Shown: in pieces, positions 12,779 to 23,464 of the stretch
How positions within the stretch are numbered: the stretch's first letter is position 1
Layout: each line of letters starts with the position of its first letter
Origin: Phoronis australis
Taxonomy: Eukaryota > Phoronida > Phoronidae
Direction: 5' to 3'
Length of the DNA: 64,000 bases
Assembly: GCA_002633005.1 (NCBI GenBank)
Contig: NMRA01000084.1
Span: forward strand, 316,708-380,707
Position numbers and translations under genes: made by a program
Notes under the pieces: generated by a model
The model's database searches: none
The model's input: the letters and a program-made list of their open reading frames with translations, nothing else
What the model was told of the DNA's origin: nothing

Positions 12779-14621
12779 TTAAGAAAACAGATAGTAAAAA
12801 GGCGGTAATTTTGCGGAACAATTCTCATTGGCATCTCTCAATTGATTACGCAGCGTTTACAGAATCTTGGTTATAGACACAGAAATAAACCATTTATACA
12901 AGAACCCAAAACGTCTAAAACACATTTTCTGTAGAAAACTAATATGTGAACTTGAATTGTACTATAAGATGGGAACATATAACAATCACAAAATGGGAAA
13001 GATTCGAAATTTCAACAAAAGTGTTAGTTTTGTTTTCTCCACTTATAATCATAACATGTGCCGGTGTGTTAGCGTGACTGATTAAAGGGCAATAGAATTG
13101 TATAAGGCCTTGTTTTGGATACAACATTAACATTCACAGCGAAAAAAGCAGAACGTGACAACGTTGGTTTCCCCTCTAATCGGATTACGGGATCCTGTGA
13201 AACCAGCTTTACAACGGTAAGTAATTGATCTAAATCAAAAGTTGTTTTTTGATAGAAAACATGTTTATTACAGCTTTAAGACTGACATGTTTTGAAAGTT
13301 GGAATATTTTCAAAGTAACCCCATGTACGCAAATGTGCAACATGAGCAATCTTGGTGAGTCTAATTTAGCTGTTGAGCAACGTTGGTACACCAGCTCTCA
13401 ACCCCGCTATACTGCAACTGTTCAGGAGGTACCGTTATACCCATATATCAACATATTTCACCAATGAAACCACCACACTGTAACAACAAGTTCTTATCAA
13501 CTGTACAAGACAAACGCATTGACTGTAATTAGGTTATATTATCATAATTGCAGCGTTGAAGAAACCAACTAAGTACAAGTATAAGTCAAAGCGATTTTTC
13601 ATGAGGGTAATAGGAAGTTCTTTGTACTAACAGCCGGTTGAGAACTACACATTAATACAATATTCAATGATTTTTTTCGGCATAACAATAGAAATTTTCC
13701 AGTTAAACACGGATGCAAAGGAGTTACGAACTCTTTTTATCAGCTTTGTCCAAAAGCGACTACCAGCCGGGCAAAGGGAACCTTGCACTGTTCATGTAGA
13801 TTTGACCGAAAGTAAAGTAGAACAAGTGGGCGACTCCATGATCTGATTTCGTGCAGATATTGAAGTGAACCGTAGCCCCGTGTGTGTTTTCCTCGTTGTT
13901 CTCGTGATATGTGACTAACGTCTGGGAACGTTTGGTAGACGGCTGACAACACTTAAGAGGTGCCATGTGTAGAAACTGTTGAGACGATCGTCTTGGAAGA
14001 CGTCCTGGGTTACCAACAGTCGATATGACTACGCACAACTAATTTAATTTGCATAGGAAAAAGCAAGAGACGGCAAAGCTTTATAATGCCGGGGTTTTCG
14101 TTTACATAGGAAAAATGAATCACGCACCATCGAAGTCTTAACAATAAGTCGTTATGTTCAGAAGTGGCTTCGAAAATGTAGGCTCTAAAGTTATTGAATT
14201 CGAGTAGGAAAAATTAGACGATATTAATTCAAAATAAACAAATTTTAAATGGGATACATCGAACTAAATCGTGATGTGGGTAAATAATTCCCCAAACCCG
14301 CGTGTTTGCATTTTCTAATTCCCCCGCATGGTCGTAAGACAACCTACATTTGTCTAAGTTTAGTTTTGCGGAAAACAAATTCAAAAACTGTCCACACTAT
14401 TTTGTACTTCCATATAAATTATGAGATATTTCTGAAGAAGAATACTTTATGTAACGAAATATGTCTTTAACCCATGAGAAAATCGATCAAAAGTTTTACA
14501 AGGGCCGAATGCAGCTTACTTGTCTCACGAAAGTGTTTACCCACAATCGATACCCCATACGTCAGCGTTTCCGAAAGCACGCCTCTAGAATCGCTGTGAT
14601 TTCCCGACAAGAAGTAGTTAA

Positions 14622-14642
14622 ATTCAATTAAATTAAATTAAA
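14622..14642. repeat. Short (TTAAA/AATTA) simple repeat
   Basis: A short run of 5-bp AATTA units (aattcaattaaattaaatta). It is a trivial low-complexity tract in the Hox3 intron. Confidence 0.6.
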
Positions 14643-14855
14643 GAATGTTCAGTACTAGTTAATGCACATTTATGCAACTTTTTCTAAACTGGAAACTTTT
14701 CTGTCGTCGGCTTTCCCTCTGCTTCAACTAACCCGCCCTCAACAAAAGTTTTACTGCTGGTGCGACTTTTCAGTAAACAAAATAGCACAGTGCATGATGT
14801 TTGCTTAACAGGTAAGACCGTAAAATGTTGTTTCTTCAATGAAAATCGTAGGCGT

Positions 14856-14909
14856 GTCGATCGTAGGTACTCTGTCGATAGTGGGTACACTGTCGATCGT
14901 GGGTACACT
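14856..14909 (+). repeat. 18-bp tandem triplication
   Basis: Three head-to-tail copies of GTCGATCGTRGGTACWCT (14856-14873, 14874-14891, 14892-14909), differing at only a few positions. Each carries a TCGATMG core followed by GGGTACAC or a variant. The high identity suggests recent duplication. It is intronic, and no function is evident. Confidence 0.9.
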
Positions 14910-16611
14910 GGTGCAACCCACCATGACAATGATTTGGATAACGCAGATTCGGATGCTCGTGCTTCGTGTTCGTATGTGATTTTTGTGGTTCGTGCGCATT
15001 TTTGTTCGTATGCGTGATATGTGGGTTCATATGCATGGAGCTTTCAGTTAAAACGAAACAGTTAGACGTGTGTGTATGCATTGTAAGTATGATACCCATT
15101 GCCAAAAAGCGTTCATTATCTATTTTCTGTTTCTACATAGACCTAGAACCATAATTTGTGAGGAAGCCGCAAACCTACTATCGTTATTATCTTCCAGAAA
15201 GTGGCAGATCCCGTGGGTTCGTCAACCATAATTGTCTGCTCGTTGCACGCATCGTGTTGAACATTGAAGAAGGTCCACCAACCTCTCAAACCCAATTTCA
15301 ACAGAGCACTATTGATGGCAACCAATTTCATATAAATCTAAGTGCCTGTATTTGACAACGCAGAGATTGAGAACCTCCACAACAGTCGTAGCCACAATTG
15401 TAAGGTATATTCTGCAAAATCCCACCCGAAAGCATCCTGTGACCGCGGAAAGTTCGCAGGAGTGAAGACGGAGATAGCAACGAGCATCCGCCATTACATG
15501 GCTACAAAAAGAACGTGTTGCTCTTACGAGATAATCGTCTTCTACAAACTGAGTAATGCAGTGGACTGCCGGCATCTACCGTTGAAGTTCATGCCGATCT
15601 GGCAAATCGGAAGCTTCAATCATGTATTCAATTGGTGTATCAATTTTTAGATTTTAAGATTTTACAACTACAAATTAAGAATACCAAATGCAAATAGTCA
15701 ATCTACAACCCTGTGTAGACAACCACCAGTTAGACTACTGGCGTAGACCTACGCGTAGTAAACTGTTACTTAGCATTACCATATCGTTTCTTATTATATT
15801 TATGAGTTTTTTCAGATTCTACGGAGCACCGAGATTAAAATTTAGCTACAAGTAACTTTACACTCATTGCAATCTTCTCATCATTGACTCCATCATTCCA
15901 GGTGTGGCGTGTAATACAACCACCTCAACCACCAACTGTGTTCGGTTGTTGCAAAGATGCCTGAAAAGGGTTCACAAGTGTTTGCCCTTGCCACAAGTGA
16001 AAATTGGTATGTCAGCATTCTGACTGCTCAAGACGTCTTTGAAATTATTTAACTAAAAGAAACCTTGAATCTTTTAAGGAATTGAACCAGCAGTAAAATA
16101 CTTATGCGTGCTCAGGTAAACCTGCTGGGGAATTCCACCGTAACTATGTTTGGTAGAGAATGCTAAGTGTAATCCATCAACTCAGAAACGGATTCCTAGC
16201 AATCACCACCCGTCTCGACCGAATTCACATTTAAAATGGGTCACAAACGTCACATGCTCGCCTATATTTTTTCGTATTTTATCGGTCAAAGGACTAGTTG
16301 TGTGTTATGAAGTGGTTTCAAGGGGCGCGAGGCACCAAGCTGTGGACAAAGCTGCGCCGAACACGTATCCTCGAAAACACGACTCGACACAAGAGTTGCA
16401 TCTCAAATAAACTTTTCCGCCTCCTTATTGATTTTTAAACTAAACTACGAAACAGTGCGAATGATCATTTACGCTAAAATTAATGGTTTTATTGTAATTA
16501 TAAATTTTGCACGGCTGAGTGAAATAGATTTGTCCATCGTTGCCAACAGCTCCACGCATACACCGCTTAACGTCAGTGGAAAATATCTGTGCTCTGTAGG
16601 TACATAATACT

Positions 16612-16659
16612 ACAAATACATATACATATACATATACAAATACATATACATATATATAA
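16612..16659 (+). repeat. Microsatellite, (CATATA)n type
   Basis: Alternating ACATAT/ATACAT units with a few interruptions over about 48 bp, ending in a TATATATA run. Confidence 0.9.
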
Positions 16660-16766
16660 CCGAATTGGGCGAATGTTATCGTTCTTCACAACTGGACAAT
16701 TTAGGTCATTTCACCCAGTTGTGCTGAAGGCCTTAAACCTTGAAAATGTTTGGTCTCCAAAACAAA

Positions 16767-17556
16767 CTTTAATGTTACGTGAGGCCTTATTGGCAAGTAT
16801 TTGTACTTAGCTAAGTATTGCCAAGAACTATAGCTTTTGAACCCAATATATATCCTCATGCGCGCACCCAGCCTAAAATATAGGGGTATGCGGACCTTGT
16901 ACTGAAAAAAATCAACGAGGACTAAAAAGAAAAAAAAAGAAAAAAACGAGGCCACTAGGTTCAGGCCTACAAATTGTCCATCACCGCCGAATTCCTGTGG
17001 ATTTTGTGGACTTTTGTCTCGTTTACTCGGAAATTTTGTTTCACTGAGGCGGACCTTTTTGCCCAATTCGCCAAAATGGGGGCTCGTTCGAGCCCCCCCC
17101 CCGAGCACCCCTGCGTGCGCCCATGTATCCTGTAAGTTGGAATTTGAGTTTTGACTTCACGCTAAGCTAACACTAGTTGGATCACGTGACCATATGATTT
17201 TTAGTCCAAATTAGCAAAAGGTAAAGGTACACTGACAGGAACATGAGTACGCTTCTCATGATATAAAGTTTCAAGATCAAAAGTAAAAAACGCTCTTACA
17301 ATTTCGCAAAACTATATCATTTCGTTTTCTTTTCAGAACATTTTGAGAGTTTCCTTAAAAACCTTCAAAGTCCCGTTTTAATGGCCGCTCACGCGAGAAG
17401 TGGGCATGTTAAACAACGACCCCTAATAACGTTTTGGAGAACAGTTCATAAATCCTGTTATTTGAATGGACCATATGAACTCGATCAGGCGTTTATGAAA
17501 TGTGATGTTCCGGAGTTAGACAAATTTGAACTTTTTCTAGGGTCCCACATAACCTC
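16767..17556 (+). mobile_element. Family A MITE-like element, copy A2, split by a nested insertion
   Basis: The left end CTTTAATGTTACGTGAGGCC and right end GGGTCCCACATAACCTC are inverted repeats of the family A type. The left arm runs to 16856 (GAACTATAGC..., aligning with AAACTGCAG... in copy A4) and the right arm resumes at 17126 with a second copy of TATCCT, then GTAAGTTGG, TGGATCACGTGACC, AAAACGCTCTTACA and TTTTTCTAGGGTCC. Removing 16857-17131 leaves about 515 bp, the same length as copy A4 (about 520 bp). A2 was therefore intact before element B1 landed in it. Confidence 0.78.
16857..17125 (+). mobile_element. Family B MITE-like element, copy B1, nested inside A2
   Basis: 269 bp with inverted ends CATGCGCGCACCCAGCC and CTGCGTGCGCCCATG, flanked on both sides by TATCCT (16851-16856 and 17126-17131), a 6-bp target-site duplication. 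The interior has an A-rich tract (about 16905-16945), GTGGACTTTTGTC, CTCGGA, GAGGCGGACCTTTTTGCCCA and a C-run near the right end. All of these are shared with copy B2 at 23465-23729. There is no transposase. The 135-codon minus-strand frame across this element is a by-product. Confidence 0.82.
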
Positions 17557-17895
17557 AAAACATATACGTATGCGAATCTTCCGTTTTTTAATATTCCTCA
17601 GCTTAGGTGAAAATCCAATGTATAATATATGTGTTGGCATAAACTGTATCATATCAGGAATATTCATGGACTGCACCATTGCACCATTAGCGCATGAAAA
17701 AATAAAAAGGCACAAGTGCATGCCAACATGAACCTGTTCTTATTTTGATTACCCTTGGGGTTTCTGTTTCATATGTTACCACTTAAATTATACTAAGTCT
17801 GCTGCGCACAACTTTTTGAAAAAATCACGCTTTTTATCATCAGGTGGGCCCAAAGGGCACATGTTCAAACCTGGTCAGGAATATCCCTGTCATGT

Positions 17896-18025
17896 CATGG
17901 GCGGCGCAGCACTGAAAAAAGTAGGGGGGGCTAATGCCCCCAGCCCCCTTGTGGTGCACCGCCTATAGACCATGGGCGGCGCACCACTATAGCACCCGCC
18001 AGTCCGCTATGGTGCGCCGCCCATG
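17896..18025. mobile_element. Family C GC-rich hairpin elements C1 and C2 in tandem
   Basis: C2 (17971-18025, 55 bp) has perfect 16-bp inverted ends, CATGGGCGGCGCACCA and TGGTGCGCCGCCCATG. C1 (17896-17965) begins CATGGGCGGCGCAGCACTGAAA and contains CCCCCAGCCCCCTT and GTGGTGCACCGCC, matching element C3 at 35830-35888. The two sit 5 bp apart. Alternatively the whole 130 bp is a single element with an internal duplication of its end. No transposase and no convincing target duplication. Confidence 0.7.
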
Positions 18026-19309
18026 CATGCGATCAATTGCCCACAGCGACCACAACCTTTCACACTTCAAATTTATTCCCCACTATTTCTCGCGATCCAC
18101 ACTATGGATTTTTAACAGTTAAACCAGCATCTCTAACTTGAATTGTAATTTTAATTCAAGAAAATCAATACACCATGTCATGTACCGCTGATGAGTTTGA
18201 CTGACCGAATTACCTGTTGTGAATCTAGATTAAATTTTCTTAAATGTCGCACTCCACAGCTTACGTATTTGACCGAATTAGGGCCAACCCTGATATGATA
18301 GCAAGGAAATATCAGGCTTCCCTGTGTATAAGTATAGATGCTGTCGGTTTTTATAATTTGAAAACCACGTCACCGTTTGATGATTTTCTACTTAACTGAA
18401 CAAAACCACATAATAGCTAACTTAAAGAACTGGAGAACAAATACTTAAGATATACAAAACAATGTGGATACTACGTTTTTTCTTTGCCTAAAAATCTCTG
18501 AACAGCATTAGTTGATTTCGGCGCAGATCAGTCTTTCTGGAGTTAAACGTTATTTAAAAAAAAAATTATATCTCTTCTTCCGTCAAAATATTTTTACTGC
18601 GACGATGTTTAGTACACAAACAAAAACATGATTCGATTTATTGTTAAAAAAATAACCGACAGATAACGACTACGTTTTATTTTATCTAAACAGCGAATTT
18701 CTAGGTAAATTTTTGCGAGCAACAAGTTGTTTAGTTTGGGGCTATGGTGATTGACAATTGAAATTGCGAAATAAGTATCTGTGTTTACAAAGACACCGTT
18801 AAAACCCAGCATGTTTCCACGAGGAATTGAGTCACGGTGGCCCAAAAATCAGAAAATCAGGCGGAAATATTAAACCTACTTCATGTGAACTAAATTATAC
18901 CTTGGAATTCAAGGACGTGTTAATTGAAGGTGGTTAAATTTTCAATAACGAGGCGCCATTCACTTGTTTGCACGTGCACATGTGCTGACAATTACAAGCG
19001 GCAAACTTCAGGAACAAACTTCATTAAAATTCATCGAGGCGGTTTGCGACGTAATTACATGACGGGATATGACATATTTTATGAGCTTTATTAACGCCGG
19101 CTACACCCAGACATCCGTTTGTCTATTTTGGAAAGAATTGTCAATTGCCTCCTTACGCAATCTCGCTGTACGAGTCAAGTGGATGAATAGCCAAGACTCT
19201 TTGAAAGACGATGCTGACAATATCTGACCAGGCCATTACAAGCGTATCACTTTCAACTTCACAGTCAAGTGTCCCGTGGAGTGGGAACGGAAGACGAATT
19301 CGGGCTCTA

Positions 19310-19390
19310 CGTTCATAGCCGCACGCGCGCAACCGCCAGGATGCTGGACGCCAACACGACGCGCACGCGCGCGCGTTCTCAAGGGGTTTA
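19310..19390. other. Local CpG-rich alternating CG/CA tract
   Basis: CGCACGCGCGC and CGACGCGCACGCGCGCGCG occur within 60 bp inside an otherwise AT-rich intron. Alternating pyrimidine-purine sequence of this kind can adopt Z-DNA in vitro. No gene or promoter can be tied to it. Confidence 0.5.
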
Positions 19391-19999
19391 GAGTTTGAAT
19401 GAGTACATCTCAACCAGGCTTTTTCTGTCAACACTTAACAACTGCCGTGGCAGGAAATATCTGTGTTACGATTCAACCAAAACATATCTTGGTGTTGTAA
19501 ATAATAGTTGCGTCTAATCATAATTCCGTGGACGGCCGGTGTTAGTTACACGGAGTAACAAAATACTGTTGTGTGCACGGTCTCTCGAATGTAAAGAATG
19601 GCAGTGAGCCTGTCTTTCTCATTACTGTCCAGCCTGACGTGACCGAATTTCTTATAACACTTGGTTGAAGTGGCGTTTTTAGTGTCACACCACTGTGATT
19701 TCTAGTAAACACCGTGTTCTTTTTTATCTTAACAACACGTATATTAATACCACGCGGCCGTAGCCATTAAACAATCACGAGTCTAATATAACCGAGGTAG
19801 AGTGTATTCATATTTTATACATATAAAATATATACTAATTAAAATTTTGTTTGAAATGCTTCACTAGAAGTGAAGTCCATTAAAGGAATGGATGATAATT
19901 ATTTTTATGGAACTGTGAAATAAAAGGATAAATCCTATGACGTACGTAGTGTTGCCCTGCATATAACCAGTTCATTTCATTAGCGCTAGGCAACCCTAA

Positions 20000-20350
20000 A
20001 TAATTGCACGCGCAATAAATCCCTTACAAACGGCGTGACATTGGGCGTCGTGAATGGAACGAACAATTTATCTCAACGAATTCGTTTGATGGATACCAGA
20101 TCCTACATTTTAATCGAAGAAGAAAATTCGGTCAATGTATGCAAGACGACGTGCATTCGTGGGTCGTCTAGTTGTATAATACAATATAAGTGATTATTTC
20201 AAAGACTTGAATCAAGGAACAATGCATTTATGTCTTATAAATGTATATTTAATTACCTCTGATCATTAATAAAGTCATTTAATATTGCTCTGTAAATTAT
20301 AGTTTAAGCGCGAGGTGTGGTGTTTTATAATTATCTAGAAAAATAAAATA
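20000..20350. promoter_or_regulatory. Candidate intronic enhancer close to Hox3 exon 1
   Basis: This AT-rich block holds an unusual number of homeodomain and Cdx-like words: TAATTG and GCGCAATAAATC near 20002-20020, and TTTATG, TTATAAATG, TTTAATTAC, CATTAATAAAG, TTTAATA, AATTATAG and TTTTATAATTAT from 20225 to 20335. Homotypic clusters like this are known in Hox auto-regulatory elements, but AT-rich intron will also give them by chance. Cross-species conservation has not been tested. Confidence 0.2.
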
Positions 20351-20691
20351 ACTGACCACAAGCACAAAGATGGTCATTATCAAATGTTGTTTACAAACGT
20401 AATCACGATGTCATGTCTCAGGATGACCGAGTCGGTCTCGACCAAATTAATAAACATTACGGTAATGTCTTAGTCTAGCTAAATAAATGGGCCAAACGTT
20501 TTCCTTGTAATTACTTTGAAGATGGTGGGTGATTTACGCGGTGCCACAGTCACGGCCAAATTATTAAACGTAACGAGAAAATAAAGTTTAAGAACCCTTA
20601 GTCGTCGTTGAAGCATGCTGAAAGCGACAGTTATCCTCTTCGATGACTCGTAATGACAAGTCGGTAATTTATGAGTTTTGAGACAACCTAC

Positions 20692-21037
20692 CTGATATTT
20701 GACTTGAAACAGACGATCTCTGTTTGGGATTTTGCCGCGATTCTCTCATCCAGGGGTACATCTCAGTCGACCGTGCGTCTATACCCGTAGGACTGACGGG
20801 CGATCCATTTTGGGGATACGTCCCTTGCATGCAGGAGTTGACGTAGGCTGTCTGGTATTCTATATCTGCTTCGCTCACAGGCGGAATATGCGACCCTTGT
20901 AACAAACAACTGGAGCGAAAATTGTCCACAGGCGCAGTCGTCGCGAACACTTGACTGTGATCATATGAGTAGCCGTGGGGCGCTGAATAATAGCCATGAT
21001 ATGCCTCGGACGGGTCGTAGAAACTGGTTTTGTGCAT
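20692..21037 (-). CDS. Hox3: Hox3, coding exon 1 (N-terminus and hexapeptide)
   Basis: It encodes residues 1-115 plus the first base of codon 116. I chose the ATG at 21035-21037 because it has a good context (TTTACC ATG C) and gives MHKTSFYD, matching the conserved Hox3 N-terminus (MQK-(A/T)-(T/A)-(Y/F)-YD in chordates). An in-frame ATG at 21071-21073 would add 12 residues and is less likely. The N-terminal 70 residues are Tyr/Ser-rich (YHGYYSAPHGYSYDHSQ). The hexapeptide MYPWMRESRQN occupies residues 93-103; canonical vertebrate Hox3 has IFPWMKESRQN. It binds PBC-class cofactors (Pbx/Exd). A short Ser-rich linker runs to the donor site (CAG/GTAGGT). Joined to exon 2 the protein has 298 residues, shorter than vertebrate HOXA3/B3/D3 (more than 400). 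The N-terminal assignment is firm. Confidence 0.95.
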
Positions 21038-21330
21038 GGTAAATTTTATTTCATTCTGACAAAGTCGGGACATACTGCTCAAATAACATTGCCATCAGCA
21101 GTCACGTGCAGCCGACTTAGCCAATCGTTTCTGAGATCCTGCCTGACCTGCGGGTCACATTGATGAGTGTCTTGCAGGAAAACACGTTTATCACTGGCAT
21201 TACGTGTTCTGGCTGATATGAAAGTGACTGCGTTATAGGCGTACTGTTGCTTTCCTATCGTGGGTTCTATAAAAAGAGAAATCCTTTGACAGTTAGAGGT
21301 ACATTATGGATGTTTCAGTCGTATATTTTT
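21038..21330 (-). promoter_or_regulatory. Hox3: Hox3 5' UTR and proximal promoter region
   Basis: The region directly upstream of the Hox3 start holds an E-box CACGTG (about 21094-21099), a CCAAT word (21121-21125), an everted pair of nuclear-receptor half-sites TGACCT-GC-GGGTCA (21144-21157) and, read on the minus strand, a TATA-like TTTTTATAG near 21270. The transcription start cannot be fixed from sequence, and an additional non-coding 5' exon is possible. Confidence 0.3.
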
Positions 21331-22657
21331 CAAACTGTGAAAATCGTTTCGACTCTGCTGCAATTCGATATGTCACTTTATTTTCGGTGGACGAAAATGC
21401 GGAGTGTTTTTTCTGCAATGGTTATTTAGTCAACTGGGATTCTCATTTAATTTTGTTGAACTGCGTGAACTCAAAGCAAGCTTGCTTGTAATTGTTGCCT
21501 CGTTGGCTAATATAGATGTCTTTTTCTTTCGTGAGGGACCTAAAGGTCATCTGGTTTCATCATCGTTCGTGAGAAAATGTAGTGAGAATAAACAAGACCT
21601 CTGTTCTTATTATTCCAGTAGAAGTAGGGTATTAGATGCATTTTCAAAAAGTTAAAAAGATCTTGGGGTAGAGAGCGGCAAAGAAACGTGTTGGCTGGTA
21701 AGGAAATAAGTTCACGAAATCGGTCTACGTAAATATTTCGTTTTGTGCATCAATTCATCAAACAAGATCAATAATTATTCTTAGACAAACTTGCACGATG
21801 AAACAGTTTGTCCGTTATTTAGTCTTGGCTAACAAGAGCTAAGCTATTGAAACTGGTGGTCGTTTCATTTTTACGAGTCAGTAGAATATTTATAGGATCT
21901 TCTCAAAATGACCATTCCTGCACCTAATTTTGATTATTGTCAACTAGTAATCGTTAGAGGTGAGTTGCACCTCGACGTAAGCCGTGTTGTCGAATGTGCC
22001 GGTGGGCCGGTACAGAGGGACGCGATGATGTGGGTCTATAACAGATTAATCATAACACTCGTTTTAATGAGACAGATATTACCCTGCTCGACACTACCCA
22101 CATGACATTATCAACAATCACAGTTATTTTGGTCGTGCATGAACGATCTTAAGAACCGATAAGAATAGTGCGTACTACGTTTTCCGTTGGAGTTGTAACT
22201 TGTGCCTTGTGAACGGCAATGGAGTGCAACTTTTGCCGTATCAGAGTCGGCTGAGAGTGTTTAAATTGCAATTATTTGTGTATTGAATTGTTGCACGATG
22301 TTTCTGTTCCTGGCTGTAATGACTGTGTGTTTTAATTACACCTATCGGTATCATTAAGTCTGTAGGGCACTCCAGTCATCGACAACGCGTCAATGCAGAA
22401 ACAATGTTTTGCAAATCTTTGGGCGCCACCTCAAAGAAAATAGTGTGTTAATAAACTTTATTATTTACGACCTTTGCCCTCAAGGGACACATGTTAACCA
22501 ATTATCATCACTGAACCTTTTTCTTGGTTTGTGGTTATTAGCTTAGAGTCAGGGTTTTGAGAGAATTATCGCAGTTTAATAAAATTCCCGATGCTACGTG
22601 GTTTGCAATCCATCGCTGTTACTTCTGCAATGTTTGATGTTCACTCTTTAAGAGACA
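21331..22657. other. Hox3-Hox4 intergenic DNA, no gene seen
   Basis: This is the upstream side of Hox3. Several 60-85 codon frames exist near 21250-21655, in mutually overlapping phases and without family resemblance; I take them as chance. A TGCACCTCGACG/GGTGGGCCGGTAC GC-richer patch at 21965-22010 is not part of any repeat I can place. Confidence 0.5.
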
Positions 22658-22842
22658 TTATCGGTTTTACGGCCGAAAACGCATTTTCGAGATAGTGTTG
22701 ACTGGAATAGACTTCTTGAAATTAAAAGATTTGATTTTAGTTTTAAACTAACCAAGTACGTATTTTTTGTGATTTTATTGCATCTCGCCAATTCCCGCCA
22801 TTGTCTGTCAGACATTCGCGCTGAAATCAAGGTCGATGAACG
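22658..22842 (+). repeat. Dispersed repeat family D, copy 2
   Basis: It matches 1118-1298 on the same strand and the reverse complement of the 43.4-43.57 kb block. Shared words include ACGGCCGAAA, TTTTTGTGATTTTA, CATCTCGCCAATTC, GCCATTGTCTG, CAGACATTCGCG and AAGGTC. Its minus strand is open for 60 codons and reads MSDRQWRELARCN, while copy 3 reads MSEGQWRELAICN in the corresponding frame. Copy 1 has a stop there, so I read the openness as coincidental. Confidence 0.65.
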
Positions 22843-23464
22843 TACTAATTAGCAGTCCAAAAATGGATATGTGACGTTCTGCGTACATCACTAATACCGA
22901 ACACTGTCGTTTTTGTATTTCACGGGACCTGCTTAATGATAACTGTAACTATTGCCATTTGCAAACAAACCAAATTGTCTCGTAGACTTGTTGTTTGCAC
23001 TGGCTTAGAGTGACGTAATATGATGTCATTATCTTGCTTAATTTAATCGCTTCTCACCAATAATAGAATAAAGATTGCGTTTTTTATTTAGAGGCACTAA
23101 AATAGCAATATCGGTTACGTAGAGAGATACTAAAATTTATGCACAATATGCACCTTCCAGAAGCCATAAAAATGTTTGCAATTACATTAATATGCCTACC
23201 GAAAGTGATGAGAAGTACTGTAGCTCCCAACCAGCCAACCGAAGGGCTACGTGTTGCCTATAAAAACGCAACTCATCGAAAAAGACAAGTTGACCATCAG
23301 GTTACAGTGCATTTTTATCTTCGCACAGTAACTATAGTAGCGTTGCCTGTGGTTTGGAGTTAGCCGGGTGTGCGCGTTTATCTAATGTCATCGACTAACT
23401 CGGCAAAACCGTTAGTCGTGCTTGGCTTTATTAAAACCTTTGAGGCACGATGAAGGTCGCGTAA
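22843..23464. other. Intergenic DNA, no gene seen
   Basis: No homeobox, RNA gene or repeat copy is recognised. A 74-codon + strand frame at 23139-23363 has no family resemblance. Confidence 0.5.

Larger units (their letters stand above)
11203..20691 (-). other. Hox3: Hox3 intron (about 9.5 kb)
   Basis: On the minus strand it begins with donor GTAGGT directly after exon 1 and ends tcttccag before exon 2. The intron is phase 1 and lies between the hexapeptide and the homeodomain, the usual Hox position. It contains two family A elements (12290-12778 and 16767-17556), one family B element nested in the second, the GC-rich hairpin pair at 17896-18025, an 18-bp tandem triplication at 14856-14909 and a (CATATA) microsatellite at 16612-16659. 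A GAAGAAGTAGAAGAAGAA purine run at 11213-11230 is the polypyrimidine tract of the acceptor seen from the other strand. The remaining sequence has no gene. The part nearest exon 1 (18.9-20.6 kb) is rich in homeodomain-type TTTATG, TAATTA and CAATAAA words. Confidence 0.85.

Noticed and set aside
16701-17108. 135-codon minus-strand open frame
   Set aside because: It runs across the nested A2/B1 elements, and its poly-Phe stretch is the A-rich tract of B1 read from the other strand.
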